In this document: in pieces, positions 1-5,675 of the stretch | Layout: every line of letters begins with the position of its first letter | Position numbering within the stretch: position 1 is the first letter of the stretch | DNA from: Minisyncoccota bacterium | Lineage (GTDB): Bacteria > Patescibacteriota > Minisyncoccia > Minisyncoccales > Minisyncoccaceae | Length of the DNA: 6,031 nucleotides | Assembly: GCA_028690275.1 (NCBI GenBank) | Contig: JAQVBN010000039.1 | Coordinates: 1 to 6,031, forward strand | Direction of reading: 5' to 3' | Notes under the pieces: generated by a model | What the model was told of the DNA's origin: nothing | Seen by the model: the letters and a program-made list of their open reading frames with translations, nothing else | Databases searched by the model: none | Made by a program: the position numbers and the translations under genes

Positions 1-111
1 TTTTTCAAATTTTTCCATCCCCTTTTGGTGTCCTGTTGTAGGATCTAAAAGTCTTTTTTTTGCCCAACGTCTATTTCCGTCAGGAATTATTACTAGGTGT
101 TGTAAGTTCAT
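1..111 (-). CDS. uppS: Undecaprenyl diphosphate synthase (isoprenyl transferase), N-terminal 37 residues, cut by the window edge
   Basis: The enzyme is a cis-prenyltransferase that elongates farnesyl diphosphate with isopentenyl diphosphate to make the C55 lipid carrier for peptidoglycan and other envelope polymers. It acts at the cytoplasmic face of the membrane. Only 37 codons are visible, from an ATG at 109-111, and the frame stays open to base 1. The visible part carries the family's first conserved block, IIPDGNRRWAKKR (residues 8-20), in which Asp11 matches the catalytic Asp26 of E. coli UppS. A conserved Gly-His follows at residues 27-28. The usual form is IMDGNGRWA, so Met before the Asp has become Pro and the second Gly has become Arg; the DGNRR form also occurs in eukaryotic dehydrodolichyl diphosphate synthases. 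The start lies inside the end of the upstream small gene (32-bp overlap). No other start fits, because the catalytic block begins only eight residues in. A TTG two codons upstream is a weaker alternative. Confidence 0.88.
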   Translation of the reverse strand, partial: MNLQHLVIIPDGNRRWAKKRLLDPTTGHQKGMEKFEK

Positions 112-271
112 AATCAATTTTCTCTATTTTAATAGGTTGTTTTAAGTCTTCTTTTGCTGATAAATACCCTATAGCAAAAGATAGGGATGAGACTAAGAAA
201 ACGGCAATAAACAAAACGATTTCTTTCTCGTATGTTTTGACAAAAAACTTAATTTTTGCTATGATTTTCAT
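80..271 (-). CDS. Small single-pass membrane protein (63 aa), function unknown
   Basis: I do not recognise a named family. The 63-residue product has a basic N-terminus (Lys at 2, 6, 8 and 12) and one clear hydrophobic segment at about residues 18-37 (IVLFIAVFLVSSLSFAIGYL). A polar tail of about 26 residues follows, rich in Lys and Glu and ending in Asn-Asn-Ser. The positive-inside rule predicts the N-terminus in the cytoplasm and the tail outside. There is no lipobox or signal-peptidase site. It ends in TGA at 80-82 and overlaps uppS by 32 bp in another frame, suggesting co-transcription. From memory, the LSFAIGYLSA segment resembles the N-terminal anchor of small Parcubacteria envelope proteins that carry a further metal-binding-like domain, which would make this an anchor-only version; that is unproven. 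No Shine-Dalgarno sequence precedes the ATG at 269-271. It could be a chance ORF, but the clean membrane segment and position argue for a real gene. Confidence 0.6.
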   Translation of the reverse strand: MKIIAKIKFFVKTYEKEIVLFIAVFLVSSLSFAIGYLSAKEDLKQPIKIEKIDYELTTPSNNS

Positions 272-331
272 ATAAATTTTAATGCTGTTTTTTAATATCC
301 TCTAAACATATTAAATCAGTTTACAACAAAA
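272..331. promoter_or_regulatory. Divergent intergenic region between rpmA (+) and the membrane protein/uppS unit (-)
   Basis: These 60 bases separate two divergently transcribed starts, so promoters for both directions should lie here or just inside the flanking genes. The stretch is almost entirely A and T. Weak -10-like strings occur, for example TATTAA at 309-314 on the plus strand, but none has a recognisable -35 partner at 16-18 bp on either strand. There is no good ribosome binding site in front of either ATG; the bases before rpmA read TTACAACAAAA. The promoter role is inferred from gene orientation alone. Confidence 0.35.
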
Positions 332-604
332 ATGTCAAAGACCAAAGCTTCAGGAACAACCAAATTAGGAAGAGACTCACAGCCACAATATTTAGGGGTT
401 AAACTTTTCGGTGGAGAAAAGGTTAAGACTGGCGATATTATTCTTCGCCAGAGAGGAACTAAGTTTTTAGTAGGAAAAAATGTTAAGGCTGGTAAAGACT
501 ATAGTATTTACGCAATGAAAGATGGAATTGTAGAATTTACAACAAAACAAAAAAAGAATTTTGATGGATCTCAAAGAATTGCAAAGGTTGTTAATGTTAA
601 ATAA
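332..604 (+). CDS. rpmA: 50S ribosomal protein L27
   Basis: L27 is a large-subunit protein whose flexible N-terminal tail reaches toward the peptidyl-transferase centre and helps position tRNA. The 90-residue product is the usual length. It shows the family signature: GRDS at residues 13-16, LGVKLFGGEKV at 21-31, and the near-invariant RQRGTKF at 39-45. The tail starts MSKTKASGTTK instead of the common MAHKKAGGSTRN, so the His-Lys-Lys part is altered while the small-residue stretch and GRDS are kept. The C-terminal part (QKKNFDGSQRIAKVV) is basic and differs from the proteobacterial form, as in other CPR-like L27 proteins. It is the only plus-strand gene and stands alone; its common partner rplU (L21) is not in the window. 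A strong terminator begins three bases after its TAA stop. No Shine-Dalgarno sequence is visible before the ATG. Confidence 0.97.
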   Translation: MSKTKASGTTKLGRDSQPQYLGVKLFGGEKVKTGDIILRQRGTKFLVGKNVKAGKDYSIYAMKDGIVEFTTKQKKNFDGSQRIAKVVNVK

Positions 605-606
605 AC

Positions 607-636
607 AAAAAAGACTTCATAAAGAAGTCTTTTTTT
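607..636. terminator. Bidirectional intrinsic terminator between convergent rpmA and pyrG
   Basis: A perfect 12-bp inverted repeat joins AAAAAAGACTTC (607-618) to GAAGTCTTTTTT (624-635) around a 5-base ATAAA loop. The A tract on one side and T tract on the other mean that both strands give a hairpin followed by a U tract. The same element can therefore stop rpmA transcripts from the left and pyrG transcripts from the right. It starts three bases after the rpmA stop codon. Confidence 0.9.
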
Positions 637-639
637 ATT

Positions 640-667
640 GAAGGACTTTTAAAGTCCTTCTTTTTTT
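640..667 (+). terminator. Second plus-strand intrinsic terminator, overlapping the 3' end of pyrG
   Basis: GAAGGACTTT (640-649) and AAAGTCCTTC (651-660) form a near-perfect hairpin with a minimal T/A-rich loop, followed on the plus strand by seven T residues (661-667). It would act as a back-up stop for rpmA transcripts. On the minus strand the right arm and T tract encode the last residues of CTP synthase (Lys-Lys-Glu-Gly-Leu), and the pyrG stop codon (649-651) sits in the loop. In the pyrG direction the hairpin is followed by an A-rich stretch rather than a U tract, so it should not itself terminate pyrG; the hairpin at 607-636 can. Confidence 0.75.
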
Positions 668-2274
668 ATAGCTGCTTTCATTAATCCAACAAATAGAGGG
701 TGTGGAGTTAATGGTCTTGATTTTAATTCAGGATGAAACTGACAAGCAATGAAATAAGGGTGATTTTTTAATTCAATTATTTCAACAAGATCTTTGTCTT
801 TATTAATTCCTGAAAAAATAAGTCCATTATCTTCTAATATTTTTCTGTAATTGTTATCGACTTCATATCTGTGTCGATGTCTTTCTTTAATATCTTCTGA
901 TCCATAGAGGTTGTAGGCTAAAGTATCTTTTTTGATATTACAATCCCAAGAACCCAATCTCATTGTCCCCCCATAGTTATTATTCTTAAGAAGTTCTTTT
1001 TGTTCTTCCATTATATCGATTACTAGATTTTTTCCATTTTCATCGAATTCTCTAGAGGTAGCGTCTTTAATTCCGCAGATATTTCTAGCATATTCAATAA
1101 CCGATAATTGAAGACCCAAACATAATCCCAAGAAAGGAATGTTGTTTTTTCTTACATATTCGATTACTTTAATTTTTCCTTCTGTTCCCCTAGTTCCAAA
1201 ACCTCCAGGAACAATAATAGCGTCAAAATTATTAAGTTCTTCTAATCCTTCCCCGTTTTCATATTTTGAAGATGAGAGCCAAGTGATGTTTGGTTTAACG
1301 TTTTGATCCCATCCAGCATGTTTAATGGCTTCAATAACAGAAATATATGAATCCATAAGATTAAATTCTCCGGTTTCAAAATATTTTCCAACAACTCCGA
1401 TTTGAACTTCTTTTTTAGGAGCTTTTATTCTTTCAATTAAAGCTTTCCAATCATTAAGATTGTTATCTTTTTCCTTAACATTGAATCTTTCTAATATTTT
1501 ATCTCCTAGTTTTTGTTCTTCAAAAATAACTGGTATTTCATAAATAGATTCTACGTCTGGAGAGGAGAAAATATATTCTTCTCTTAAATTACAAAAAATA
1601 GAAATTTTTCTTTTTCTTGGCTCATCCATTGGCCTGTTAGATCTCCCAAAAATTAAATCTGGCTGGATTCCAGCACTATTTAAAGTTCGTACTGCTGTTT
1701 GGGTAGGCTTAGTTTTCATTTCTCCAACAACTGAAGGGATTGGTAGATAACTAACAAGGGCGAAAAGAACATTTTCTGGTTCTTGGAGTTTCATAATACG
1801 TGCTGCTTCTAAGAAAAGCATGTTTTGATATTCCCCTACAGTTCCTCCGATTTCGATTAAGATGAAATCAGCTCCTGTTTTTTGTTCAACTTTTTTAATT
1901 CTTGCAATTACTTCATTTGGAATATCTGGCACAACTTCAACACATTTTCCTTCGAACTCCAAATTCCTTTCTTTTTGAATTACAGAAAGATAGACAAGAC
2001 CTGTTGTCATATAATTATCAGTAGAAAGATCTAAATTTAAGAATCTTTCATAGTTTCCGATATCCTGATCACATTCAGTGCCATCGTTTGTCACAAAAAC
2101 CTCCCCATGCTCTATAGGGTTCATTGTTCCAGCATCAACGTTAATGTAAGGATCGATTTTTACTGCTGTTACAGTGTAACCCCTTCCTTGTAAAACTTTT
2201 CCAATAGAGGCAGTTGTTATTCCTTTTCCTACCGAAGACATAACCCCTCCACCAATAAAGATATATTTAGCCAT
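649..2274 (-). CDS. pyrG: CTP synthase (glutamine-hydrolysing)
   Basis: This cytosolic enzyme converts UTP to CTP using ATP and ammonia from glutamine, the last step of pyrimidine nucleotide synthesis. The 541 residues match the usual full length (about 545). The N-terminal synthetase domain (1 to about 270) has the P-loop-like GGGVMSSVGKG (8-18, Lys17), KIDPYINVDAGTM (39-51), Asp71, Glu141 and KTKPTQ (187-192). The C-terminal class I glutamine amidotransferase domain (about 290-541) has the oxyanion loop PGGFGTRG (356-363), nucleophile Cys385 in FLGLCLG, and His514/Glu516 in FHPE, so the triad is complete. One oddity is that GGTVG is followed by EYQN (148-151) where bacterial enzymes have DIES, part of the pyrimidine-nucleotide site. 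The gene lies 5 bp after rplI, probably in one transcript, and its 3' end is shared with a plus-strand terminator. The ATG at 2272-2274 is preceded only by a weak AAAGAA. Confidence 0.97.
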   Translation of the reverse strand: MAKYIFIGGGVMSSVGKGITTASIGKVLQGRGYTVTAVKIDPYINVDAGTMNPIEHGEVFVTNDGTECDQDIGNYERFLNLDLSTDNYMTTGLVYLSVIQKERNLEFEGKCVEVVPDIPNEVIARIKKVEQKTGADFILIEIGGTVGEYQNMLFLEAARIMKLQEPENVLFALVSYLPIPSVVGEMKTKPTQTAVRTLNSAGIQPDLIFGRSNRPMDEPRKRKISIFCNLREEYIFSSPDVESIYEIPVIFEEQKLGDKILERFNVKEKDNNLNDWKALIERIKAPKKEVQIGVVGKYFETGEFNLMDSYISVIEAIKHAGWDQNVKPNITWLSSSKYENGEGLEELNNFDAIIVPGGFGTRGTEGKIKVIEYVRKNNIPFLGLCLGLQLSVIEYARNICGIKDATSREFDENGKNLVIDIMEEQKELLKNNNYGGTMRLGSWDCNIKKDTLAYNLYGSEDIKERHRHRYEVDNNYRKILEDNGLIFSGINKDKDLVEIIELKNHPYFIACQFHPELKSRPLTPHPLFVGLMKAAIKKEGL

Positions 2275-2279
2275 ATTGT

Positions 2280-2723
2280 TTATTCTTTATCTATTATTAT
2301 ATTAACTGTAGATTCTAATTCTGCATTAAATCTAATAATTACCTTATATTCCCCTATTTTTTTAATAGGTTCGGCTACGATTACTTGTTTTACGTCAATT
2401 GTAAAACCGTTTTGATTAATTTTTTCTGCGATTTTAGTAGCAGACACGGCTTCAAATAATTGTCCTTCGTTACCTGTCTTAACCTTGATGATAAATCTTT
2501 TGTCTTTTATTTTTTTAGCCTCTTCCTTTATAGCTTCTATTTCTTTTTTGGCTTTTTCATCTTCTATCGCTTTGGTAGCTTTTGCTTTTTCGATTAATTC
2601 GGGAGTGGCTTTAATAGCTAACTTTTTAACAAAGAGAAAATTATTAGCATAGCCATCGCTAACATTTTTAATTTCGTTCTTTTTTCCTAAGTTTTTAATA
2701 TTTTCAAGTAATAGTACTAACAT
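2280..2723 (-). CDS. rplI: 50S ribosomal protein L9
   Basis: L9 binds 23S rRNA near the L1 stalk and reaches toward neighbouring ribosomes in polysomes, supporting reading-frame maintenance. The 147 residues match the normal size. The N-terminal rRNA-binding domain carries the signature [20 protein letters not shown] (11-30). The connecting helix (about 41-75) is highly charged with many Lys, Glu and Ala. The C-terminal domain keeps [16 protein letters not shown] (87-102), equivalent to the usual G-K-L-F-G-S-V-T block. Its usual partners rpsF, ssb and rpsR are not adjacent; instead it lies between the S41 protease gene (10-bp gap) and pyrG (5-bp gap). As I recall, several CPR lineages lack L9, so its presence helps narrow the host toward Parcubacteria. 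The ATG at 2721-2723 fits the family N-terminus, and no Shine-Dalgarno sequence precedes it. Confidence 0.95.
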   Translation of the reverse strand: MLVLLLENIKNLGKKNEIKNVSDGYANNFLFVKKLAIKATPELIEKAKATKAIEDEKAKKEIEAIKEEAKKIKDKRFIIKVKTGNEGQLFEAVSATKIAEKINQNGFTIDVKQVIVAEPIKKIGEYKVIIRFNAELESTVNIIIDKE

Positions 2724-2733
2724 ATCTTTTGTA

Positions 2734-3921
2734 TTAATTATTAATTAACTCTTTAGCTTTTTCTAACTGTGGATCTTGTCCTAATTCAGCATCTTCTTTA
2801 GTTATTTCTATTTTAATATCTGGCTCGATTCCTACTTCATTTATTTGTTCATCTTTTGGTGTATACCATTCCTCTGTGGTGATTTTTAAAATTGAACCAT
2901 CTCCCAAATACATAACTCTTTGAACCAATCCTTTTCCAAAAGAAGTGTCCCCAACAAGAGTAACGCTTTCAAGGTTAGATTCCAAGGCTCCTGTTAAAAT
3001 TTCTGCCGCAGAAGCTGTTCCTTGATTTATTAGAATAACAATAGGATAGTTGGACAACTTTCCAGGACCGTCTGATAAGAGCCAAGTGCATGAATCATTC
3101 TTATCACATTCTTTAACTATTTTTGAATCTTTTTCAAGGAAAAATGAAGCTACGTTCTTTGCTTCACTTACAAGTCCTCCAGGATTATTTCTTAGGTCTA
3201 AAATAATTCCTTTAATATTATTTTTTTGAAGTATTTGATTTATTTGTATTTTGACATCTCTTGAAGTTGTTTCTGAGAATTGAAAAAGAGATAAAAGAGC
3301 GATTTGGCCATTATTCGTATCGATAAACTCGAGCTCAGAACTTGGAACAACAATGGTTTCTCTTTCAATGTTAAAGGTTTTTTCTTCTCCATCTCTATCG
3401 ATAACCAAAGTAACTATTGTTCCATTATCTCCTCTTATTTTTGACACAATTTCATTAAGTTCTATATTGGAAACATTTTCGTCATTTACTTTTATAATTG
3501 TGTCTCCAGCCAATATTCCAGCTTTTTCAGCAGGAGTATTCTTAATTGGAGCAATAACTTTTATTTTTTCATCTTTTTTAGCAATTTGTATTCCAATGCC
3601 GTCAAAAGTTCCTTCTAAATCTTTTTGAAATACTTCAGCTTCTTCTGGATCGTAAAAAGAAGTATAAGGATCTTCTAGAGCAGAAACAAAACCTTTTATA
3701 GCGCTATAGACCATAGCCTCTGTGTTGATATTATTTTCAAAAACAAAATTATTATCAATATTTCTCCAAACTTCTCCAAGTAAAGAAAAATTAACCGTGT
3801 TTTCTGTATATAAATCAGTATATAGTTTTTCATTTAGTTTCTGGTTTATAAAAAAGCCGGCACTAAAACCAACACATAAACTTAAAACAATAATGATTTC
3901 TTTTGAAATTTTCATATTCAT
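2734..3921 (-). CDS. S41-family C-terminal processing protease (CtpA/CtpB/Prc type)
   Basis: This is a PDZ-containing serine protease of the C-terminal processing family, acting outside the cytoplasmic membrane, where such enzymes trim or degrade envelope proteins. The 395 residues begin with a signal-anchor (hydrophobic at about 8-26) without an obvious cleavage site. The [15 protein letters not shown] block (82-96) precedes a PDZ domain at about 103-185, including [10 protein letters not shown] and [18 protein letters not shown]. The peptidase core has [10 protein letters not shown] (241-250), nucleophile Ser304 in [11 protein letters not shown], Lys330 in GDTSFGKG and Gln334. The 26- and 4-residue spacing closely matches the Ser-Lys-Gln triad of B. 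subtilis CtpB, so the enzyme should be active. Cys272 and Cys278 could form a disulfide. It starts the unit leading to rplI and pyrG, after a 67-bp gap. Met1 (3919-3921) and Met3 are both possible starts; AAAGAA lies just upstream of Met1. The physiological substrate cannot be told from the sequence. Confidence 0.95.
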   Translation of the reverse strand: MNMKISKEIIIVLSLCVGFSAGFFINQKLNEKLYTDLYTENTVNFSLLGEVWRNIDNNFVFENNINTEAMVYSAIKGFVSALEDPYTSFYDPEEAEVFQKDLEGTFDGIGIQIAKKDEKIKVIAPIKNTPAEKAGILAGDTIIKVNDENVSNIELNEIVSKIRGDNGTIVTLVIDRDGEEKTFNIERETIVVPSSELEFIDTNNGQIALLSLFQFSETTSRDVKIQINQILQKNNIKGIILDLRNNPGGLVSEAKNVASFFLEKDSKIVKECDKNDSCTWLLSDGPGKLSNYPIVILINQGTASAAEILTGALESNLESVTLVGDTSFGKGLVQRVMYLGDGSILKITTEEWYTPKDEQINEVGIEPDIKIEITKEDAELGQDPQLEKAKELINN

Positions 3922-3934
3922 GTTTCTTTACTTT

Positions 3935-3963
3935 TGTATATCATAAAAGCACGTCGAAAACAA
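3935..3963 (-). promoter_or_regulatory. Candidate promoter for the protease-rplI-pyrG unit
   Basis: The 67-bp gap between trxA and the protease gene is the largest between minus-strand genes here. Read on the minus strand it holds TTGTTT (3958-3963), a 17-bp spacer and TATACA (3935-3940), a sigma-70-like arrangement with moderate matches. An overlapping TATGAT (3940-3945) is a better -10 hexamer but lacks a good -35. Either would start the transcript only a few bases to about a dozen bases before the protease ATG. The match is weak and AT-rich sequence yields such hits by chance. Confidence 0.3.
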
Positions 3964-3988
3964 CCTTGAAAATTGTTTTAAAAATGTT

Positions 3989-4300
3989 TTAGATATTATT
4001 ATCAATCCAGCTTTTTATGTCTTCTTCTTCTCTATATCCAATAAAAGCAGCTTTTGCTTCATTGTTTTTAAAAAGAATAACTGTTGGGATTACCTCAACT
4101 TCAAAATCACGGCTTAGGCTTGGATTTTCATCAACATTTACTTTGTAAATATAAACTTTATCTTTATAGTCTTCAGCCACTTTTTCTAATACTGGTCCTA
4201 ACTTTTTACAAGGAGGACACCAAGTAGCCCAAAAATCAACAACGACGGGCTTGTCTGCTTTTAAAATAGTTTCTTCGAAATTTTTATCTGTTAAATCCAT
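3989..4300 (-). CDS. trxA: Thioredoxin with a CPPC active site
   Basis: This is a small cytosolic thiol-disulfide oxidoreductase; such proteins reduce disulfides in ribonucleotide reductase, peroxiredoxins and other partners. The 103 residues are a single thioredoxin domain of standard length, without signal peptide or membrane segment. The core motif is VVVDFWATWCPPCKKLGPVL (19-38), with catalytic Cys28 and Cys31, buried Asp22 and the Pro36 usual in thioredoxins. The cis-proline loop is VIPT, with Pro72. The odd point is Cys-Pro-Pro-Cys instead of Cys-Gly-Pro-Cys, a form typical of TlpA/ResA-like proteins. The overall fold, length and cytosolic character still say thioredoxin. It follows xseB by 6 bp and is probably the last gene of the nuclease-xseA-xseB unit. 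The ATG at 4298-4300 follows an A-rich stretch without a Shine-Dalgarno sequence. No thioredoxin reductase gene is present in the window. Confidence 0.93.
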   Translation of the reverse strand: MDLTDKNFEETILKADKPVVVDFWATWCPPCKKLGPVLEKVAEDYKDKVYIYKVNVDENPSLSRDFEVEVIPTVILFKNNEAKAAFIGYREEEDIKSWIDNNI

Positions 4301-4306
4301 ATTTTT

Positions 4307-4507
4307 TTATAATTCTTTTTTAATTTCTTCAAATTCGTTTTCTACTTCTTTAAGTCTTTTTTTACTTTCTTTTATCAAAGAAGTAGCTTCTTTTATTTTT
4401 TGAAGTCCAATTTCAATATCAATTTCTTCTTGAGATTCAAACCAATCAGAAATTTTTGAAAGATTATTTATTAATTCTCCTAAATTGTTATTTTCTTTTT
4501 TTGTCAT
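4307..4507 (-). CDS. xseB: Exodeoxyribonuclease VII small subunit
   Basis: XseB is the non-catalytic small subunit of exonuclease VII, which binds along the helical part of XseA; several copies associate with each XseA. The 66-residue product is slightly short for the family (about 70-80). It shows the expected pattern: LGELINNLSKISDWFE (9-24) matches the family's helical start, followed by an acidic turn, then IEIGLQKIKEATSLIKESKKRL (31-52), where most members have LEEAL...F..G. The last part is a charged coiled-coil ending in KKEL. The D-x-E-x-G-L position and the location directly after xseA make the assignment firm despite low similarity. Its ATG (4505-4507) lies inside the end of xseA (20-bp overlap), which suggests coupled translation and a fixed subunit ratio. 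No Shine-Dalgarno sequence precedes it. Confidence 0.88.
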   Translation of the reverse strand: MTKKENNNLGELINNLSKISDWFESQEEIDIEIGLQKIKEATSLIKESKKRLKEVENEFEEIKKEL

Positions 4508-5675
4508 ATACTTTTGATTTAATTATACCATCAAAAACCTCTAAGTCAATCAAGTCATCTTTATCGATTTCGTCAATATTTTTGATAATTTTGTTATCTT
4601 TTCTAATAATAGAATACCCCAATTTTAATTGTCTTTCAGGATCGTTATGGGTTATTACTTTTTCCAAATAATCAATTTTATTTCTAGTTATTTTAAAAAC
4701 AGAATTAAAATTATTTATTAGATTGTCTTGAAAGTTGTTTAACAAATTTTTCTTATTCTTAATTTCATTTTCGAGAAGTGAAAAATTATTTACAACTTTT
4801 TCTATCTTATGATTTATATCTAAAAGAAGATTATTGTATTTTTCAAAAATATATTGTTCTTGATTTTTAATCTCGTATATAACTTCGTCCCAAGAGGAGT
4901 TTAAAAGTTCTGCGGCGGCTGTTGGTGTTGAAACCGAATAGTCAGAAGCTAATGCAAAAAGGGGTTCGTCTTCATGGTGTCCCAATCCAGCAATTACAGT
5001 GCAGGGAAAATTGTTTATTTCCTTAATAACATTTTCATTATTAAAAACATCAAAAGAGTTTTTAGACCCTCCTCCCCTCATTACGATAAGACAGTCTATT
5101 TCTTTTTCTCTGAAAGTTCTAATAGCGGAAATAATATCTTCAATTGCTTCTGCCCCTTCTACTCGTGAATCTATAAATTGAATTTTAAAATTATATCTCC
5201 CTAAATTATTTAAGAAGTCTTGAATAACAGCACCGTATTTAGAGGTTACAATTCCTATCTTTTTAGGGTATTTTTTTAATTCTAATTGTCTGTCAAAAAA
5301 ACCTTCTTTTTCAAGTTTCTTTTTTAGCTCTTCGTACTGTTTCTTTAAAGCTCCTTCCCCCATAAGTTCAATAGTCGAAGCCTTAAAACTTAATCTTCCA
5401 GAGGGGGCATAAACATTAGGAGTTCCTCCAATAACTACATTCATTCCTTCCTCTAAATTAAGTCCGCACAAGCGATAATAATAACTCCAAATAACACAAT
5501 CTAAAACACTTCCATTTTTATCCTTAAGAGAAAAATAAACATGTCCTTTACTACTTTTTTTAACTTGATTGACCTCGCCTTCTATTTTAGCCTCACATCC
5601 CTCAAGAAAGTTATTTAGAAATTCTATGTATTCTGAAACAGTAAAAATATTATTTTTCAATATTTCTTGATACAT
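4488..5675 (-). CDS. xseA: Exodeoxyribonuclease VII large subunit
   Basis: XseA is the catalytic subunit of exonuclease VII, a metal-independent nuclease that degrades single-stranded DNA from both ends into short oligonucleotides and acts in repair. The 395 residues are shorter than E. coli XseA (456). The order is: N-terminal OB-fold (about 12-105, with VYFSLKDKNGSVLDCVIW at 46-63), catalytic domain (about 115-260) with KIGIVTSKYGAVIQD (139-153), DSRVEGAEA (169-177), RGGGS (200-204) and STPTAAAELL (249-258), then a coiled coil (about 262-340) that appears shortened, and the C-terminal segment DPERQLKLGYSII (345-357). The usual GHETD at the catalytic His/Asp is GHHEDE (232-237) here, so His233 or His234 and Asp236 are the candidates. 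It starts directly after the upstream nuclease gene (stop TAG abuts the ATG) and overlaps xseB by 20 bp. No Shine-Dalgarno sequence is present. Confidence 0.95.
   Translation of the reverse strand: MYQEILKNNIFTVSEYIEFLNNFLEGCEAKIEGEVNQVKKSSKGHVYFSLKDKNGSVLDCVIWSYYYRLCGLNLEEGMNVVIGGTPNVYAPSGRLSFKASTIELMGEGALKKQYEELKKKLEKEGFFDRQLELKKYPKKIGIVTSKYGAVIQDFLNNLGRYNFKIQFIDSRVEGAEAIEDIISAIRTFREKEIDCLIVMRGGGSKNSFDVFNNENVIKEINNFPCTVIAGLGHHEDEPLFALASDYSVSTPTAAAELLNSSWDEVIYEIKNQEQYIFEKYNNLLLDINHKIEKVVNNFSLLENEIKNKKNLLNNFQDNLINNFNSVFKITRNKIDYLEKVITHNDPERQLKLGYSIIRKDNKIIKNIDEIDKDDLIDLEVFDGIIKSKVYDKKRK

Noticed and set aside
3353..3628. 91-codon plus-strand frame opposite the S41 protease gene
   Set aside because: It lies wholly inside a well-supported gene on the other strand, has low-complexity Ser/Phe/Ile-rich translation typical of antisense AT-rich coding DNA, and shows no known motif.
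3722..3946. 74-codon plus-strand frame opposite the start of the S41 protease gene, hydrophobic at its end
   Set aside because: The hydrophobic residues are the antisense reading of the protease signal-anchor region; there is no start signal and no family resemblance.
3957..3979. Inverted repeat AAAACAA/TTGTTTT with a 9-base loop after trxA, as a possible terminator
   Set aside because: The 7-bp stem has only one G-C pair and is followed on the minus strand by CGACG rather than a clean T tract, so it is too weak to call. It also overlaps the candidate -35.
4456..4671. 71-codon plus-strand frame across the xseA/xseB junction, looking like a membrane protein
   Set aside because: It is antisense to two recognised genes; its Leu/Ile/Ser-rich look comes from reading Lys/Asp/Glu-rich AT codons backwards.
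4974..5181. Two overlapping plus-strand frames opposite the XseA catalytic region
   Set aside because: Both are antisense shadows of the most conserved part of xseA, lacking start signals and motifs.
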